Source: Candidatus Woesearchaeota archaeon
GTDB taxonomy: Archaea; Nanobdellota; Nanobdellia; Woesearchaeales; UBA9989
NCBI GenBank assembly: GCA_013329045.1
Contig: DUKZ01000004.1
Coordinates: 41,537 to 105,536 of the forward strand
Reading direction: 5' to 3'
Length of the DNA: 64,000 nt
The notes under the pieces were generated by a model. It saw nothing but the letters and a program-made list of their open reading frames with translations, had not been told where the DNA came from and searched no databases. This document shows, piece by piece, positions 27,338 to 35,290 of this stretch (positions are counted from its first letter, which is position 1; each line of letters starts with the position of its first letter). The translations under genes and the position numbers were made by a program.

Positions 27338-28342
27338 GACATTGTCATCTTTTCGTGATATACATCTTTGCCCTATACTTTATCAACGTTAATAATTTAT
27401 TTCTCCCGAGATTTAAATTAATTCCTGCTGATTCAGCAGGAGTTTTTCCCTTCAATTGCCTGTGAGGATTCACAAAATTATGAATGATGTGTTTCAGATT
27501 CAAGAAGTGTTCTGCTCGTCGACAACTAAAGAAACCTCTCATTGTTTTTATCCTGTCCTTTATCTCCTGGTTGTATCTCTCAATATGGTTGTTGTTGTGT
27601 TTTAACCCTGATTTCTTTGCCTTTATCGGAACACCAAATCTCAATTTTGCTACCCGATAAAATAGCTTGCTGAAAGCTGTTTTGCAATTCTCAAATTTAT
27701 CACATACAAATATGATGAGCTCCCTTTTCTTCACGGGCTTGCATTTTTCTTGAAAATATATTTCAAGAATCTGTTTATAACAGGTTATTTTTATTTGTCT
27801 GAGAAAAGCAACACACTTTTCAATTGTTCTTTTCTCGACGAAAAAATGGGCTAAAACATATTTTGTTTTGCTGTCAATTGCATTCAAATCGTAGCAGTCG
27901 TCTTTTTTTACCTTGATGAACTTTTCATCAAGATGAATTCTGCCCTTGATTATTGGACTTACCTGAAGATGAAGCGGATTTTAAAAAAACAGAGTACTTT
28001 TTTGTCCATTCACTTATAGTCCATCTTGTTACCTTGACATTGTCATGCTGCCAAAGAGGGTTTTGTACTTTGCTCAAAGACATTCCATCTTCGTGCATGT
28101 GAATTGCACGAACAATTTTCTCTTTATTGAATCTCATACGTTCAAAGCCATCAGGCTCGACGAAAGTCAAGCGGCAATCATTGCATCGATAAAGTTGCTT
28201 GACTATTGTTTTATTGTAACGTTTACCTCGTTTTACTATATCTAAAGCACAGCATTTTGGGCAACTAAAAGACACCATGCAATCACCTCAGACATATTAA
28301 AGAAGAACTAGTATATAAATATCACGTTAAATAGGTAATGGC
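27338..28342 (-). mobile_element. Complete insertion sequence, about 1.0 kb
   Basis: The element is flanked by a 9-bp direct repeat CTGAGAAAG (27329-27337 and 28343-28351), a target-site duplication whose exact length (7-9) depends on where the ends are placed. Inside are imperfect terminal inverted repeats of about 29 bp (19 of 29 match by eye) with the perfect core CGTGATAT (27354-27361 and its mirror near 28318-28325). It encodes one transposase in two frames. The family is not certain: zinc ribbon plus DDE domain resembles IS6/IS240-like or related archaeal elements. Confidence 0.75.
27345..28278 (-). pseudogene. DDE transposase split over two frames
   Basis: The first part (28278-27928, 116 residues) has a zinc ribbon (CPKC...CNDC) and an HTH region ending in 'ISEWTKKYSVFL'. 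The second part reads in the +1 frame from about 27975 down to 27345 and carries the likely catalytic residues: D in 'HLDEKF', D in 'FVCDKFENC' and E in 'NNNHIERYNQ'. The two overlap by about 45 bp around 27930-27975. This could be a disabling frameshift or programmed +1 frameshifting. Both halves are otherwise well preserved, and intact target duplications suggest recent movement. Confidence 0.75.
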
Positions 28343-28375
28343 CTGAGAAAGAAAAGGTAATATGTTATTGGACGT

Positions 28376-28416
28376 GCCAAAGGAAAAACATGAAAAAGAT
28401 GAAGAAAAAGAACGCC
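28376..28416 (-). terminator. T-rich terminator region of the pilin at 28417
   Basis: On the minus strand the 40 nt after the pilin stop are runs of T broken by single C or G (complement of GAAAAAGATGAAGAAAAAG), the usual archaeal terminator. The region also separates the pilin from the IS end. Confidence 0.5.
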
Positions 28417-28920
28417 TTATGGCGCCCTGAAATGGACTGGACCGGAAGCTGAAGCTTCAAAGCCGGTTGCTTGGATCCTATAGGTGATTGTCACGACAAG
28501 GTCGACGACATCACCACGGGAGATACCCTGAACCGTGCTTCCAGAACAATCAAGGCCAACTTCACCAGTAGCACCCGGCCTGATATTATCCGTTGGCGTG
28601 ACCGTTGCATCATTCGTGCAGACAATATTCTTGCTGTCAGATTCAAAATCACCCTTCGCCTCAACGCTCACCAGATCGATGACTTTACCGACATTATTCT
28701 GGATAGAGAATTTCAGGGTCTGCCCATTCTCTCCAATGTTCATTGCAACACAGCTTACCTGGCCTGCGAGCTGGCAGGAATCAGGAACGAACTTTCCTGG
28801 CGAGAGAACGCCAAAATATGCAAGTGCCCCAATGACCACAATTGCGACAAGTAGTGCCCACCCATAGGTGGTAAGAAACTCCATGGCCGCTTGACCTCTT
28901 TTACCATGTAGATGTCTCAT
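28417..28920 (-). CDS. Archaeal pilin with class III signal peptide
   Basis: About 167 residues from the ATG at 28920. The signal 'GKRGQAAMEFLTTYGWALL' closely matches the pilin at 26766, and the region 'FVPDSCQL' resembles its 'MLPDSCFL', so the two are paralogues. A TATA box (TTTTTATACTC) at about 28966-28976 starts transcription near 28945, downstream of an upstream in-frame ATG at 28950, and an AGAGGT ribosome site 9 nt before 28920 supports that start. It is a single-gene unit before the IS. It is probably a major or alternative pilin. Confidence 0.85.
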   Translation of the reverse strand: MRHLHGKRGQAAMEFLTTYGWALLVAIVVIGALAYFGVLSPGKFVPDSCQLAGQVSCVAMNIGENGQTLKFSIQNNVGKVIDLVSVEAKGDFESDSKNIVCTNDATVTPTDNIRPGATGEVGLDCSGSTVQGISRGDVVDLVVTITYRIQATGFEASASGPVHFRAP

Positions 28921-29024
28921 GATGTTTTGACCTCTTTTGTGATAAGGCATTCTTTGAATGTCGAGTATAAAAATCTTCCGATCGTCAAAAGCCTTGTTTA
29001 ACAACCTATACTTGCCCCATTTTA

Positions 29025-29504
29025 TCAATGTTTATGTTGGAATATACTTACAACTGCAAGGAGGCAACCTGGCAATTCTCTTACCTTACCCCTAGGGTAG
29101 AGCATTCCCATTGTTATCTCAATAGTATAGAAGGATAATGCATTCTCAGCACCCCAAAGTCGTTCGGTTTTCCCACCTTGATCATCGAAGGTTGTTACTC
29201 TAAACCTGTTCCAATCAACTGGCTCGGTTATTATCGTGTCAGATTCTTCGCGAAAATGAACGCCATCAGCATAACTATCTCGATAACTCTCAACTGCATT
29301 CTGATGAGCCTCATCAACATAGACGATTTCCTCCTCAAGAGCTCTTCTTGGAGGACGGTTATAATACCCATCAAAATATGCAACATATTGCAGGGCAACA
29401 GTTCTATCTTTGTAGACATCATAATAAAAACTCGCCCGAAGGTCGATCAAACGGTCTAACTCAGGTAAGGACATTGACGTGATTATGTCAGGTAGCTCTG
29501 CCAT
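29025..29504 (-). CDS. Unknown cytoplasmic protein
   Basis: A 159-residue protein without signal peptide or membrane helix, rich in Tyr, Asp and Arg, with an N-terminal helical part and a beta-rich second half ('DWNRFRVTTF', 'LSFYTIEITMGML'). The start at 29504 lies about 25 nt after a TATA-like TTTTTAAAC at 29526-29534, so the mRNA would be leaderless. It stands upstream of the pilin at 28417 on the same strand. I do not recognise the family. Confidence 0.65.
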   Translation of the reverse strand: MAELPDIITSMSLPELDRLIDLRASFYYDVYKDRTVALQYVAYFDGYYNRPPRRALEEEIVYVDEAHQNAVESYRDSYADGVHFREESDTIITEPVDWNRFRVTTFDDQGGKTERLWGAENALSFYTIEITMGMLYPRGKVRELPGCLLAVVSIFQHKH

Positions 29505-29536
29505 ACTGATTAAAGAGTGAAGATTTGTTTAAAAAT

Positions 29537-29739
29537 GGCTCTGTAGAATCTCTCGCTTCGCTCGGGCACGTGCCGGCTCAACTCTTGACCATTTACTGAA
29601 GGTGCTGCGTTCCCGAAGTCCACCAAAAGCGAAGCTTTTGGGTCGCGAAAACAATGTTTTCGCAGGAGCGACCCCTCGCGACGCACTATATGAGTCTGTG
29701 ATCGAGTTTCGCAAAAAGGCACTACCTTTCTACAGAGCC
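29537..29739. repeat. 203-bp palindromic intergenic element
   Basis: A perfect 12-bp inverted repeat (GGCTCTGTAGAA at 29537-29548, mirrored at 29728-29739) closes the divergent promoter region. Inside are GGCACGTGCC, AAAAGC-gaa-GCTTTT, GCGAAAA-caatg-TTTTCGC nested in GGGTCGC/GCGACCC. It is either a MITE-like element or a structured RNA. No gene is visible here; the open frame that runs through it into elp3 is upstream of the elp3 promoter. Confidence 0.6.
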
Positions 29740-29781
29740 TTAAAAGGTAATACTTATAAGAGAGAAAAGAAGAATCCCTTT

Positions 29782-31464
29782 ATGGATGGAAAGATAATGG
29801 AAGAACTTGTAAAATTTATCCTTACTCACCCATCAAAACAAGCCCTAGCAAAGAAGAAACTTGCTCTCTGCAAAAAATATAAGGTTAAGAAGATTCCCAC
29901 CGATTTTGACATTCTCCTTAATGCGCCAGCAGAATTGCTGCCAAAACTTGCCCATTTTGTCTCAAAACCAACAAGAACAATCAGTGGAGTTGCGGTTATT
30001 GCCGTCATGACAAAACCCATTGCCTGCCCGCATGGGAAATGCATCTATTGCCCTGGAGGGCCAGGATCATTTTTTGGTGATGTGCCCATGTCGTATACAG
30101 GAAAAGAACCGTCAACGATGCGGGCAATTAGGAATATGTATGATCCTTACCTTATTGTGTTTAATCGGCTCGAGCAGTATGTGGCACTCAACCAGCCTGC
30201 CGAAAAGGTTGAAATCATCATCCAGGGAGGAACTTTCCCTGCGTTTCCAAAAAAATATCAAGAAGAGGTTATCATTTCCTGTTTTAAAGCGTTAAATGAT
30301 TTTTCGCGATTGTTCTTTAAGGATGGGACACTTGATCTCAAAAAGTATAAGGAATTCTTTGAGCTGCCAGGGGACATCACCGATGAAGAAAGAGGGAAAC
30401 GAGTCCGGGCTAAGACGCTGAAGGTGAAAGGGGATCTTTCTGCAACGATACTGGAGAGAGAACAGCGGAAGAATGAAAAGACATTTGCCAGGTGCGTTGG
30501 ACTAACAATAGAAACAAAACCAGACTGGGGGATGCTCAAGGAAGGAAATATGTTATTGCGGCTGGGATGCACCCGTATCGAGCTTGGGGTGCAGACAGTC
30601 TATGAAGATGTCATCAAGAAGCTGAACAGAGGGCACAATGTAGAAGATTCGAAAAAGTCTACACAGGAATTAAAGGACTTGGGATTCAAGATCAATTATC
30701 ACATGATGCCAGGACTTCCCGGGACTACCCCCCGAAAAGATCTGGAAGGGCTCTTGTCCTTGTTTACCGATGAAGGATTCATGCCGGATATGCTCAAGAT
30801 TTATCCATGCATGGTGATGCCAGGAACGCCGTTGTATGAGATGTGGAAAAAGGGCAGGTTTGTGCCGCTTCGGACAAAACAGGCAGCAAGACTCATTGCT
30901 CAGTTTATGGGAAAGGTTCCAGAATGGGTGCGCATTATGAGGGTGCAGCGGGACATTCCGACAACACAGACATCAGATGGCGTTGATCGGACAAACCTTC
31001 GCCAGTATATTGATGAAGAGATGAAGAAACGAGGGCTTGTCTGCTGTGATATCCGAGCCCGCGAGGTTGGAAGATATACCGGAAAGATCGGAAAGGTGGG
31101 ATTCAAGGTCTCGCATTACCGGGCATCGGGAGGAAATGAGTTCTTCATCCAGGCAGCGTTTAAAGGATATCTTCTTGGGTACTGCCGGCTTCGGTTTCCA
31201 AAAGAAAATTTGCGAAAAGAAATTACGCCATCAACCGGCATTATCCGGGAGCTGCATGTTTTTGGCCAGCAGGTGGGGATCGGCAAAACTGGAGAGGTTC
31301 AGCATCGGGGCATTGGAAGGAAGCTGCTCGCGATAGCGGAAGATTTGTGCAGGACGTATTATAAAGACAAGATTGTTGTCATATCTGGCGTTGGTGTTCG
31401 GGAGTATTATAAGAAACTTGGATATCGGAAGGAAGGGGTATATATGGTAAGGAAGATTGCGTGA
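29782..31464 (+). CDS. elp3: Archaeal Elp3, tRNA uridine-34 acetyltransferase
   Basis: A 560-residue protein. The radical SAM motif is 'CPHGKCIYCPGG' (CX4CX2C), followed by the Elp3 core ('TMRAIRNMYDPY', 'QGGTFPAFP', 'IETKPDWG', 'HMMPGLPGTTP'). The C-terminal GNAT domain reads 'RELHVFGQQV...QHRGIGRKLL' and ends in 'GVREYYKKLGY'. Elp3 uses SAM and acetyl-CoA to modify the wobble uridine of tRNA. The ATG at 29782 lies about 25 nt after a TATA box (ACTTATAAG, 29752-29760) and so is leaderless; the frame upstream to 29602 is not used. All key residues are present. Confidence 0.93.
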   Translation: MDGKIMEELVKFILTHPSKQALAKKKLALCKKYKVKKIPTDFDILLNAPAELLPKLAHFVSKPTRTISGVAVIAVMTKPIACPHGKCIYCPGGPGSFFGDVPMSYTGKEPSTMRAIRNMYDPYLIVFNRLEQYVALNQPAEKVEIIIQGGTFPAFPKKYQEEVIISCFKALNDFSRLFFKDGTLDLKKYKEFFELPGDITDEERGKRVRAKTLKVKGDLSATILEREQRKNEKTFARCVGLTIETKPDWGMLKEGNMLLRLGCTRIELGVQTVYEDVIKKLNRGHNVEDSKKSTQELKDLGFKINYHMMPGLPGTTPRKDLEGLLSLFTDEGFMPDMLKIYPCMVMPGTPLYEMWKKGRFVPLRTKQAARLIAQFMGKVPEWVRIMRVQRDIPTTQTSDGVDRTNLRQYIDEEMKKRGLVCCDIRAREVGRYTGKIGKVGFKVSHYRASGGNEFFIQAAFKGYLLGYCRLRFPKENLRKEITPSTGIIRELHVFGQQVGIGKTGEVQHRGIGRKLLAIAEDLCRTYYKDKIVVISGVGVREYYKKLGYRKEGVYMVRKIA

Positions 31465-31465
31465 T

Positions 31466-32944
31466 TCATTCTTCGGTTTGTTCTAATAAAGAAATTTTTC
31501 CCCTGCTCTGCCAGACAATAGCGCCAGCATCCACCATCTCATGGAGAAGGCTATAGATATATCGCTTTGTCAATGTATCCATTGCTTTGCTCAATGCAGC
31601 GGAAGTGTCAATGCCCCCTTTGATGAGATCCCAAAGAGCCATGATCCTTTGTTCTTTTGAGACTATCTGCGGCTGGCCGCGGTGTTTTGGATTCAGGAAC
31701 AATCCTTGATGAGTTCCAAGATATCCTGGCACCCTCACCTTCATCTCCCGCAGAGCGGTAATTCCTGTTGCGCTGATGAGCACATAATTATCTCCGGTTG
31801 ACACCTGACTCTCATCTAAGCCAATTGTCAGGAGAGCATCGTGCATGTCCTGGATAAAACCAGGATTGGCACGCCTCATGCGAAAGGAATGGTCAAAAGA
31901 TGGCTGGAGACAAAAATAGCCCATGAGGTAATAGGGCAAGAATGCATGCTCACCACCTGAGAATTTTTTGGGAAGGTGGCCGCCTAGTTCCTCTAGCCGA
32001 TGATATGACAGCCTTTCCCCATTAGGGGTCAACTTCAATACCTCCTTATAGAAATGGAAGAGCGCCTCTGAACCGACAACGATATGTCCTGGAACCTCAA
32101 ACTCAACTGTATTGTCCGCGCTGATGACTGGCCGGTCCAACCGCAGATTATGAAGCTGATAAAACAATGCGGACAACACTTTTTCATAAAAGCCCTCATT
32201 GCCGCGGTGCCTGCCAAAGACGAGCCTCCCGATATCACCATCATCATTTCGCTTTTGTGTATGGAGCATTGCTGCATAATCAATCATCCCAACAAGGATT
32301 GCAAGGTCTGGGGCTGCCTCATTTGGCAACTTTGTGCCGCGAAGGAGGTCCATGCGGGAGAATGGATGATGAGTATCCCAGTGAGCCCTTGCCTCCTCGA
32401 TGTTTGGCATGAAGCCATTGCCGCCATTTGTTGATTCATAGATGTATTTCCTCAATGCAAGCGTTGCGGTGAGTTCGTCAAGTGATGCAGCAGCAGTGAT
32501 GCCCTGTTTCTCCTCACGGAAATGGTAACAAACAGCGCCGGAACCAATAGTATTATACTGCGAAGGATCGACCTGCTGCTCAAAAGGCGTATCTTCCAAG
32601 GTGATTGCCATAAAAAATCCCAAGACACTTGTGCTGAGCTGGCTGAGAGCATCGCATTTTGTGAGACCATTGAGAACTGAATGAGTATATATGAACCGTG
32701 CAGCCTCCACAACAATCGCTTCTACATCCTGATATGCTGCCGGCTCAAAGGTTCTAGGAAGAGCTCTTCTTCTCTGTTTGTCAAATTGCCTGCGGCCCCA
32801 TGATTGGGATGCAGTATAGATATCTTCCGGAGCCACGCCAAGGACTTCTGATGCGTACCGGACAGACCTTACCTGTGATCCTGTCTGAATAGCAAGGTCT
32901 CTTAAAACAGAACCGTCAAGATACGGTGGAAGCGTTGATTTCAT
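31466..32944 (-). CDS. Unknown 492-residue cytoplasmic protein
   Basis: No signal peptide or membrane helix. The N-terminal part (residues 10-45, 'LRDLAIQTGSQVRSVRYASEVLG') looks like a helix-turn-helix or tetramer domain, and the last 80 residues ('IMALWDLIKGG', 'KRYIYSLLHEMVDAGAIV') look like a winged helix. The middle is helical with a Gly/His-rich segment. A TATA box (TTATAAAC) lies about 25 nt before the ATG at 32944; the preceding GTG at 32947 is less likely. It converges with elp3, leaving 1 nt between stops. Possibly a lineage-specific regulator or maturation protein, but I do not recognise it. Confidence 0.7.
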   Translation of the reverse strand: MKSTLPPYLDGSVLRDLAIQTGSQVRSVRYASEVLGVAPEDIYTASQSWGRRQFDKQRRRALPRTFEPAAYQDVEAIVVEAARFIYTHSVLNGLTKCDALSQLSTSVLGFFMAITLEDTPFEQQVDPSQYNTIGSGAVCYHFREEKQGITAAASLDELTATLALRKYIYESTNGGNGFMPNIEEARAHWDTHHPFSRMDLLRGTKLPNEAAPDLAILVGMIDYAAMLHTQKRNDDGDIGRLVFGRHRGNEGFYEKVLSALFYQLHNLRLDRPVISADNTVEFEVPGHIVVGSEALFHFYKEVLKLTPNGERLSYHRLEELGGHLPKKFSGGEHAFLPYYLMGYFCLQPSFDHSFRMRRANPGFIQDMHDALLTIGLDESQVSTGDNYVLISATGITALREMKVRVPGYLGTHQGLFLNPKHRGQPQIVSKEQRIMALWDLIKGGIDTSAALSKAMDTLTKRYIYSLLHEMVDAGAIVWQSRGKISLLEQTEE

Positions 32945-33020
32945 CACTTAAGGGGTGTAACATTTGTTTATAAGGGTTTCGGAAGAGAGAGTTATTATAA
33001 TAGTATTTTTTCCTTTCTTC

Positions 33021-33983
33021 ATGGACATTATCCCAAGAACCGAGAAGATTGTGTGGAAAGAATCATTCATCTCCAGGTATTGCGCTCTGACTGACTTTGA
33101 AGCGTTCAAGAAAGCGAGCTTATCATATCCAAGGAAGTCGATTCGAGTCAATACCCTTAAGGTTTCGGTGGGTGAGCTGAAGAAAAGACTGGAGAAAAAC
33201 TGGAATTTGGAGCAGGTACCCTGGTGCAAGGAAGGATTCTGGATCACCCATGCAAAAAAAGAACGGTTTGATATCGGAAATCTCATTGAGCATCAACTGG
33301 GGTATTTCTATGTGCAGGATGCCTCTTCCATGATTCCGCCGCTCGTGCTGGATGCGCGGCCAGGTGAAAGAGTGCTCGACATGTGCGCTGCCCCTGGCAG
33401 CAAAACAACGCAGATTGCCATGTATATGAAGAATGAAGGGCTGCTTGTCGCAAACGATGCGAAAGCTGACAGGGTCAAGCCGCTTGGGTTTAATTTGCAG
33501 CGGTGCGGGGTGAGGAATGCGGTCGTGACAATTGGGGAAGGAGGACACCTTGTCCGGATGCATGACAAAACAGGATATTCATTCGATAGGATATTGGTTG
33601 ATGCCCCCTGCTCTGGAACGGGCACAATCAATAAGTCACTCAAGACAATCGAAATGTATAATGCCAACATGATCAAACGGCTGGCTTCAATCCAGAAACA
33701 ATTATTGTCAATCGCGCTTCGGATTGTCAAAAAAGGAGGAACAGTTGTTTATTCTACCTGTTCTAATGAGCCGGAAGAGGATGAAGGGGTCATTGATGCG
33801 ATGCTCACGCGGTTTGATGATGTGCAGGTGGAGAAGGTATCATTGCCGGGGCTGAGAGCATCAAATGCGGTTGTCGCGTTTGAGAAGCATGAATACAACA
33901 AGGAAGTTTCAAAAACACTTCGGATCTGGCCCCAGGACAACGGGACGGAAGGATTTTTTATCGCGAAACTGAGGAAGAAATGA
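33021..33983 (+). CDS. NOL1/NOP2/Sun-family RNA m5C methyltransferase
   Basis: A 320-residue SAM-dependent enzyme. Motif I is 'VLDMCAAPGSKTTQI', motif IV 'ILVDAPCSGTGTI' with the first catalytic Cys, and motif VI 'VVYSTCSNEPEEDEG' with the second Cys that releases the product. Archaeal members modify tRNA (Trm4-like) or rRNA C5 cytosines; which one cannot be read here. A short N-terminal domain precedes the catalytic domain and no PUA domain is seen. The ATG at 33021 lies about 25 nt after a TATA-like TTATTATAATAG; the frame to 32964 is upstream of it. Confidence 0.9.
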   Translation: MDIIPRTEKIVWKESFISRYCALTDFEAFKKASLSYPRKSIRVNTLKVSVGELKKRLEKNWNLEQVPWCKEGFWITHAKKERFDIGNLIEHQLGYFYVQDASSMIPPLVLDARPGERVLDMCAAPGSKTTQIAMYMKNEGLLVANDAKADRVKPLGFNLQRCGVRNAVVTIGEGGHLVRMHDKTGYSFDRILVDAPCSGTGTINKSLKTIEMYNANMIKRLASIQKQLLSIALRIVKKGGTVVYSTCSNEPEEDEGVIDAMLTRFDDVQVEKVSLPGLRASNAVVAFEKHEYNKEVSKTLRIWPQDNGTEGFFIAKLRKK

Positions 33984-34005
33984 ATTACGTTCTCTGGTTC
34001 ACTCA

Positions 34006-34088
34006 GCAACAACAATAACGGCAGAAAACCAGTTTTTCTGCGAAAAACTTCCGCTTAGAAACTAAGCGGTTTTCGCCATTGTTGTTGC
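34006..34088. repeat. Structured intergenic repeat, copy A
   Basis: An 11-bp perfect inverted repeat (GCAACAACAAT / ATTGTTGTTGC, ends at 34006 and 34088) encloses two hairpins: GCAGAAAA..TTTTCTGC and CCGCTTAG-aaa-CTAAGCGG, giving a three-way junction. A related copy lies at 59889-59966 (copy B). The rest of 33984-34203 contains only this element and the next promoter. Confidence 0.65.
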
Positions 34089-34203
34089 CGCATTTGTTCA
34101 TTCCAACCCCTTTTCATACAACATAACCATCACAATAAATCTATTTAAGCACTATCTTTTCACTACCGAAGAGCATATAAGTAAAACAGGACCAGTTTTT
34201 GAT

Positions 34204-34683
34204 ATGGCAGGATTATATGTTGTGACGGCAGAAATACAGCGCCCATCTCTCTACGGTGTGACATTCACCCTCGACCCTGAAAAGCAGCATGGGATGAAAC
34301 GCCGCACGTTCACTCAAGGCTTTGTCCCAGGCGAAGGCGGGATCATCCTGCCAGGTTATTTGACAAAACTAAAGGCATTGGTCAGTATGGAGGGTCCAGA
34401 GGATCTTCGCTCGTATGATCCATCAACATCAATCACAGTCACTCGCATCCATCAGCCTGTGATCCTTGGAAGGACAGGAAGGCATCTTCAAGGAGAATCA
34501 TTAGAGCTTGGCGAACTCATCGGTCTTATCGGCGGCGATGGCCAACAGGTGCTTTATGATAATGAAGTGCTCGTAACACATCCAAATGCCTCGCCTCCAA
34601 GAGCAGCTTTTGTCCAGATCTATGCAGCGGAAGTGAAAGGCAATGATGCAGATGCATTCACCCTTGCCTGGAGATTGGAGTAA
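34204..34683 (+). CDS. Unknown 159-residue protein
   Basis: A soluble, mostly beta protein with Gly-rich turns ('GEGGIILPGYL', 'LIGLIGGDGQQVLYDNE') and no signal peptide. A TATA box (CATATAAG) lies about 25 nt before the ATG, so it is leaderless. The next gene on the same strand begins 41 nt after its stop, so it could be co-transcribed with a serine hydrolase. I do not recognise the family. Confidence 0.65.
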   Translation: MAGLYVVTAEIQRPSLYGVTFTLDPEKQHGMKRRTFTQGFVPGEGGIILPGYLTKLKALVSMEGPEDLRSYDPSTSITVTRIHQPVILGRTGRHLQGESLELGELIGLIGGDGQQVLYDNEVLVTHPNASPPRAAFVQIYAAEVKGNDADAFTLAWRLE

Positions 34684-34724
34684 TTTTTCCAAACCTTTTT
34701 TTAGTCTTTTCATATTCTTTGCGC

Positions 34725-35285
34725 ATGAGGACTGTTTTTATCATCCACGGCGCGTATGGGAACTCCCATGAGAACTGGATACCATGGCTGAAAAAAGAGC
34801 TTGAAGCTTTGGGAAACAAGGTGATCACTCCTGATTTTCCAACGCCACAAGGGCAGAGCCTTACTGCATGGATGAATATATTTTCTACATATAAGCAGGA
34901 TATTGATGAGAACACCGTTTTTGTCGACCACAGCCTCGGGTGTGCATTCATCTTATCGGTGCTAGAGGAGGATAGGGAGAAACCGGTGAGGGCGTGCTAT
35001 CTTGTTTCAGGATTCGCCGGACCGCTTGGCGATGCACGGTTTGATGCCATCAATAAAACATTTACCATAAAAAAGTTTGACTGGGAGAAGATTAAGGGGA
35101 ACTGTGAGCGTTTTGTGCTGTTTCATTCCGACAATGACCCGTATGTGCCGATGGAGAAATGCGATGAATTGGCAGAAAAACTCAAAGGGAAACAAATAAT
35201 CGTTGAGGGGGGATGGCATTTCAATGAACAAGCAGGGTATCATGCATTTCCCCTCTTGCTCAAGAGGATAAAACCTTCTCTCTAG
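34725..35285 (+). CDS. RBBP9/YdeN-type alpha/beta serine hydrolase
   Basis: A 186-residue small hydrolase. It starts 'VFIIHGAYGNSHENW', typical of the family oxyanion loop, and the nucleophile elbow reads 'VDHSLGCAF', where the usual GHSLG has Asp instead of the first Gly. The acid is in 'HSDNDPYVP' and the catalytic His in 'GGWHFNEQAGY'. The length fits the family. Substrates of this group are mostly unknown. The ATG at 34725 is preferred over the TTG at 34719. Confidence 0.8.
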   Translation: MRTVFIIHGAYGNSHENWIPWLKKELEALGNKVITPDFPTPQGQSLTAWMNIFSTYKQDIDENTVFVDHSLGCAFILSVLEEDREKPVRACYLVSGFAGPLGDARFDAINKTFTIKKFDWEKIKGNCERFVLFHSDNDPYVPMEKCDELAEKLKGKQIIVEGGWHFNEQAGYHAFPLLLKRIKPSL

Positions 35286-35290
35286 GGTAT

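Noticed and set aside
27285..28920. Programmed pilin switching by the IS
   Set aside because: The two pilins on either side are paralogous, but there is no recombinase or inverted pilin cassette; only the IS insertion is supported.
29602..29781. 60-codon N-terminal extension of elp3
   Set aside because: It lies upstream of the elp3 TATA box and inside the palindromic element; family members start near the ATG at 29782.
32964..33020. 19-codon extension of the m5C methyltransferase
   Set aside because: It overlaps the TATA-like box and is hydrophobic; the ATG at 33021 fits leaderless spacing.
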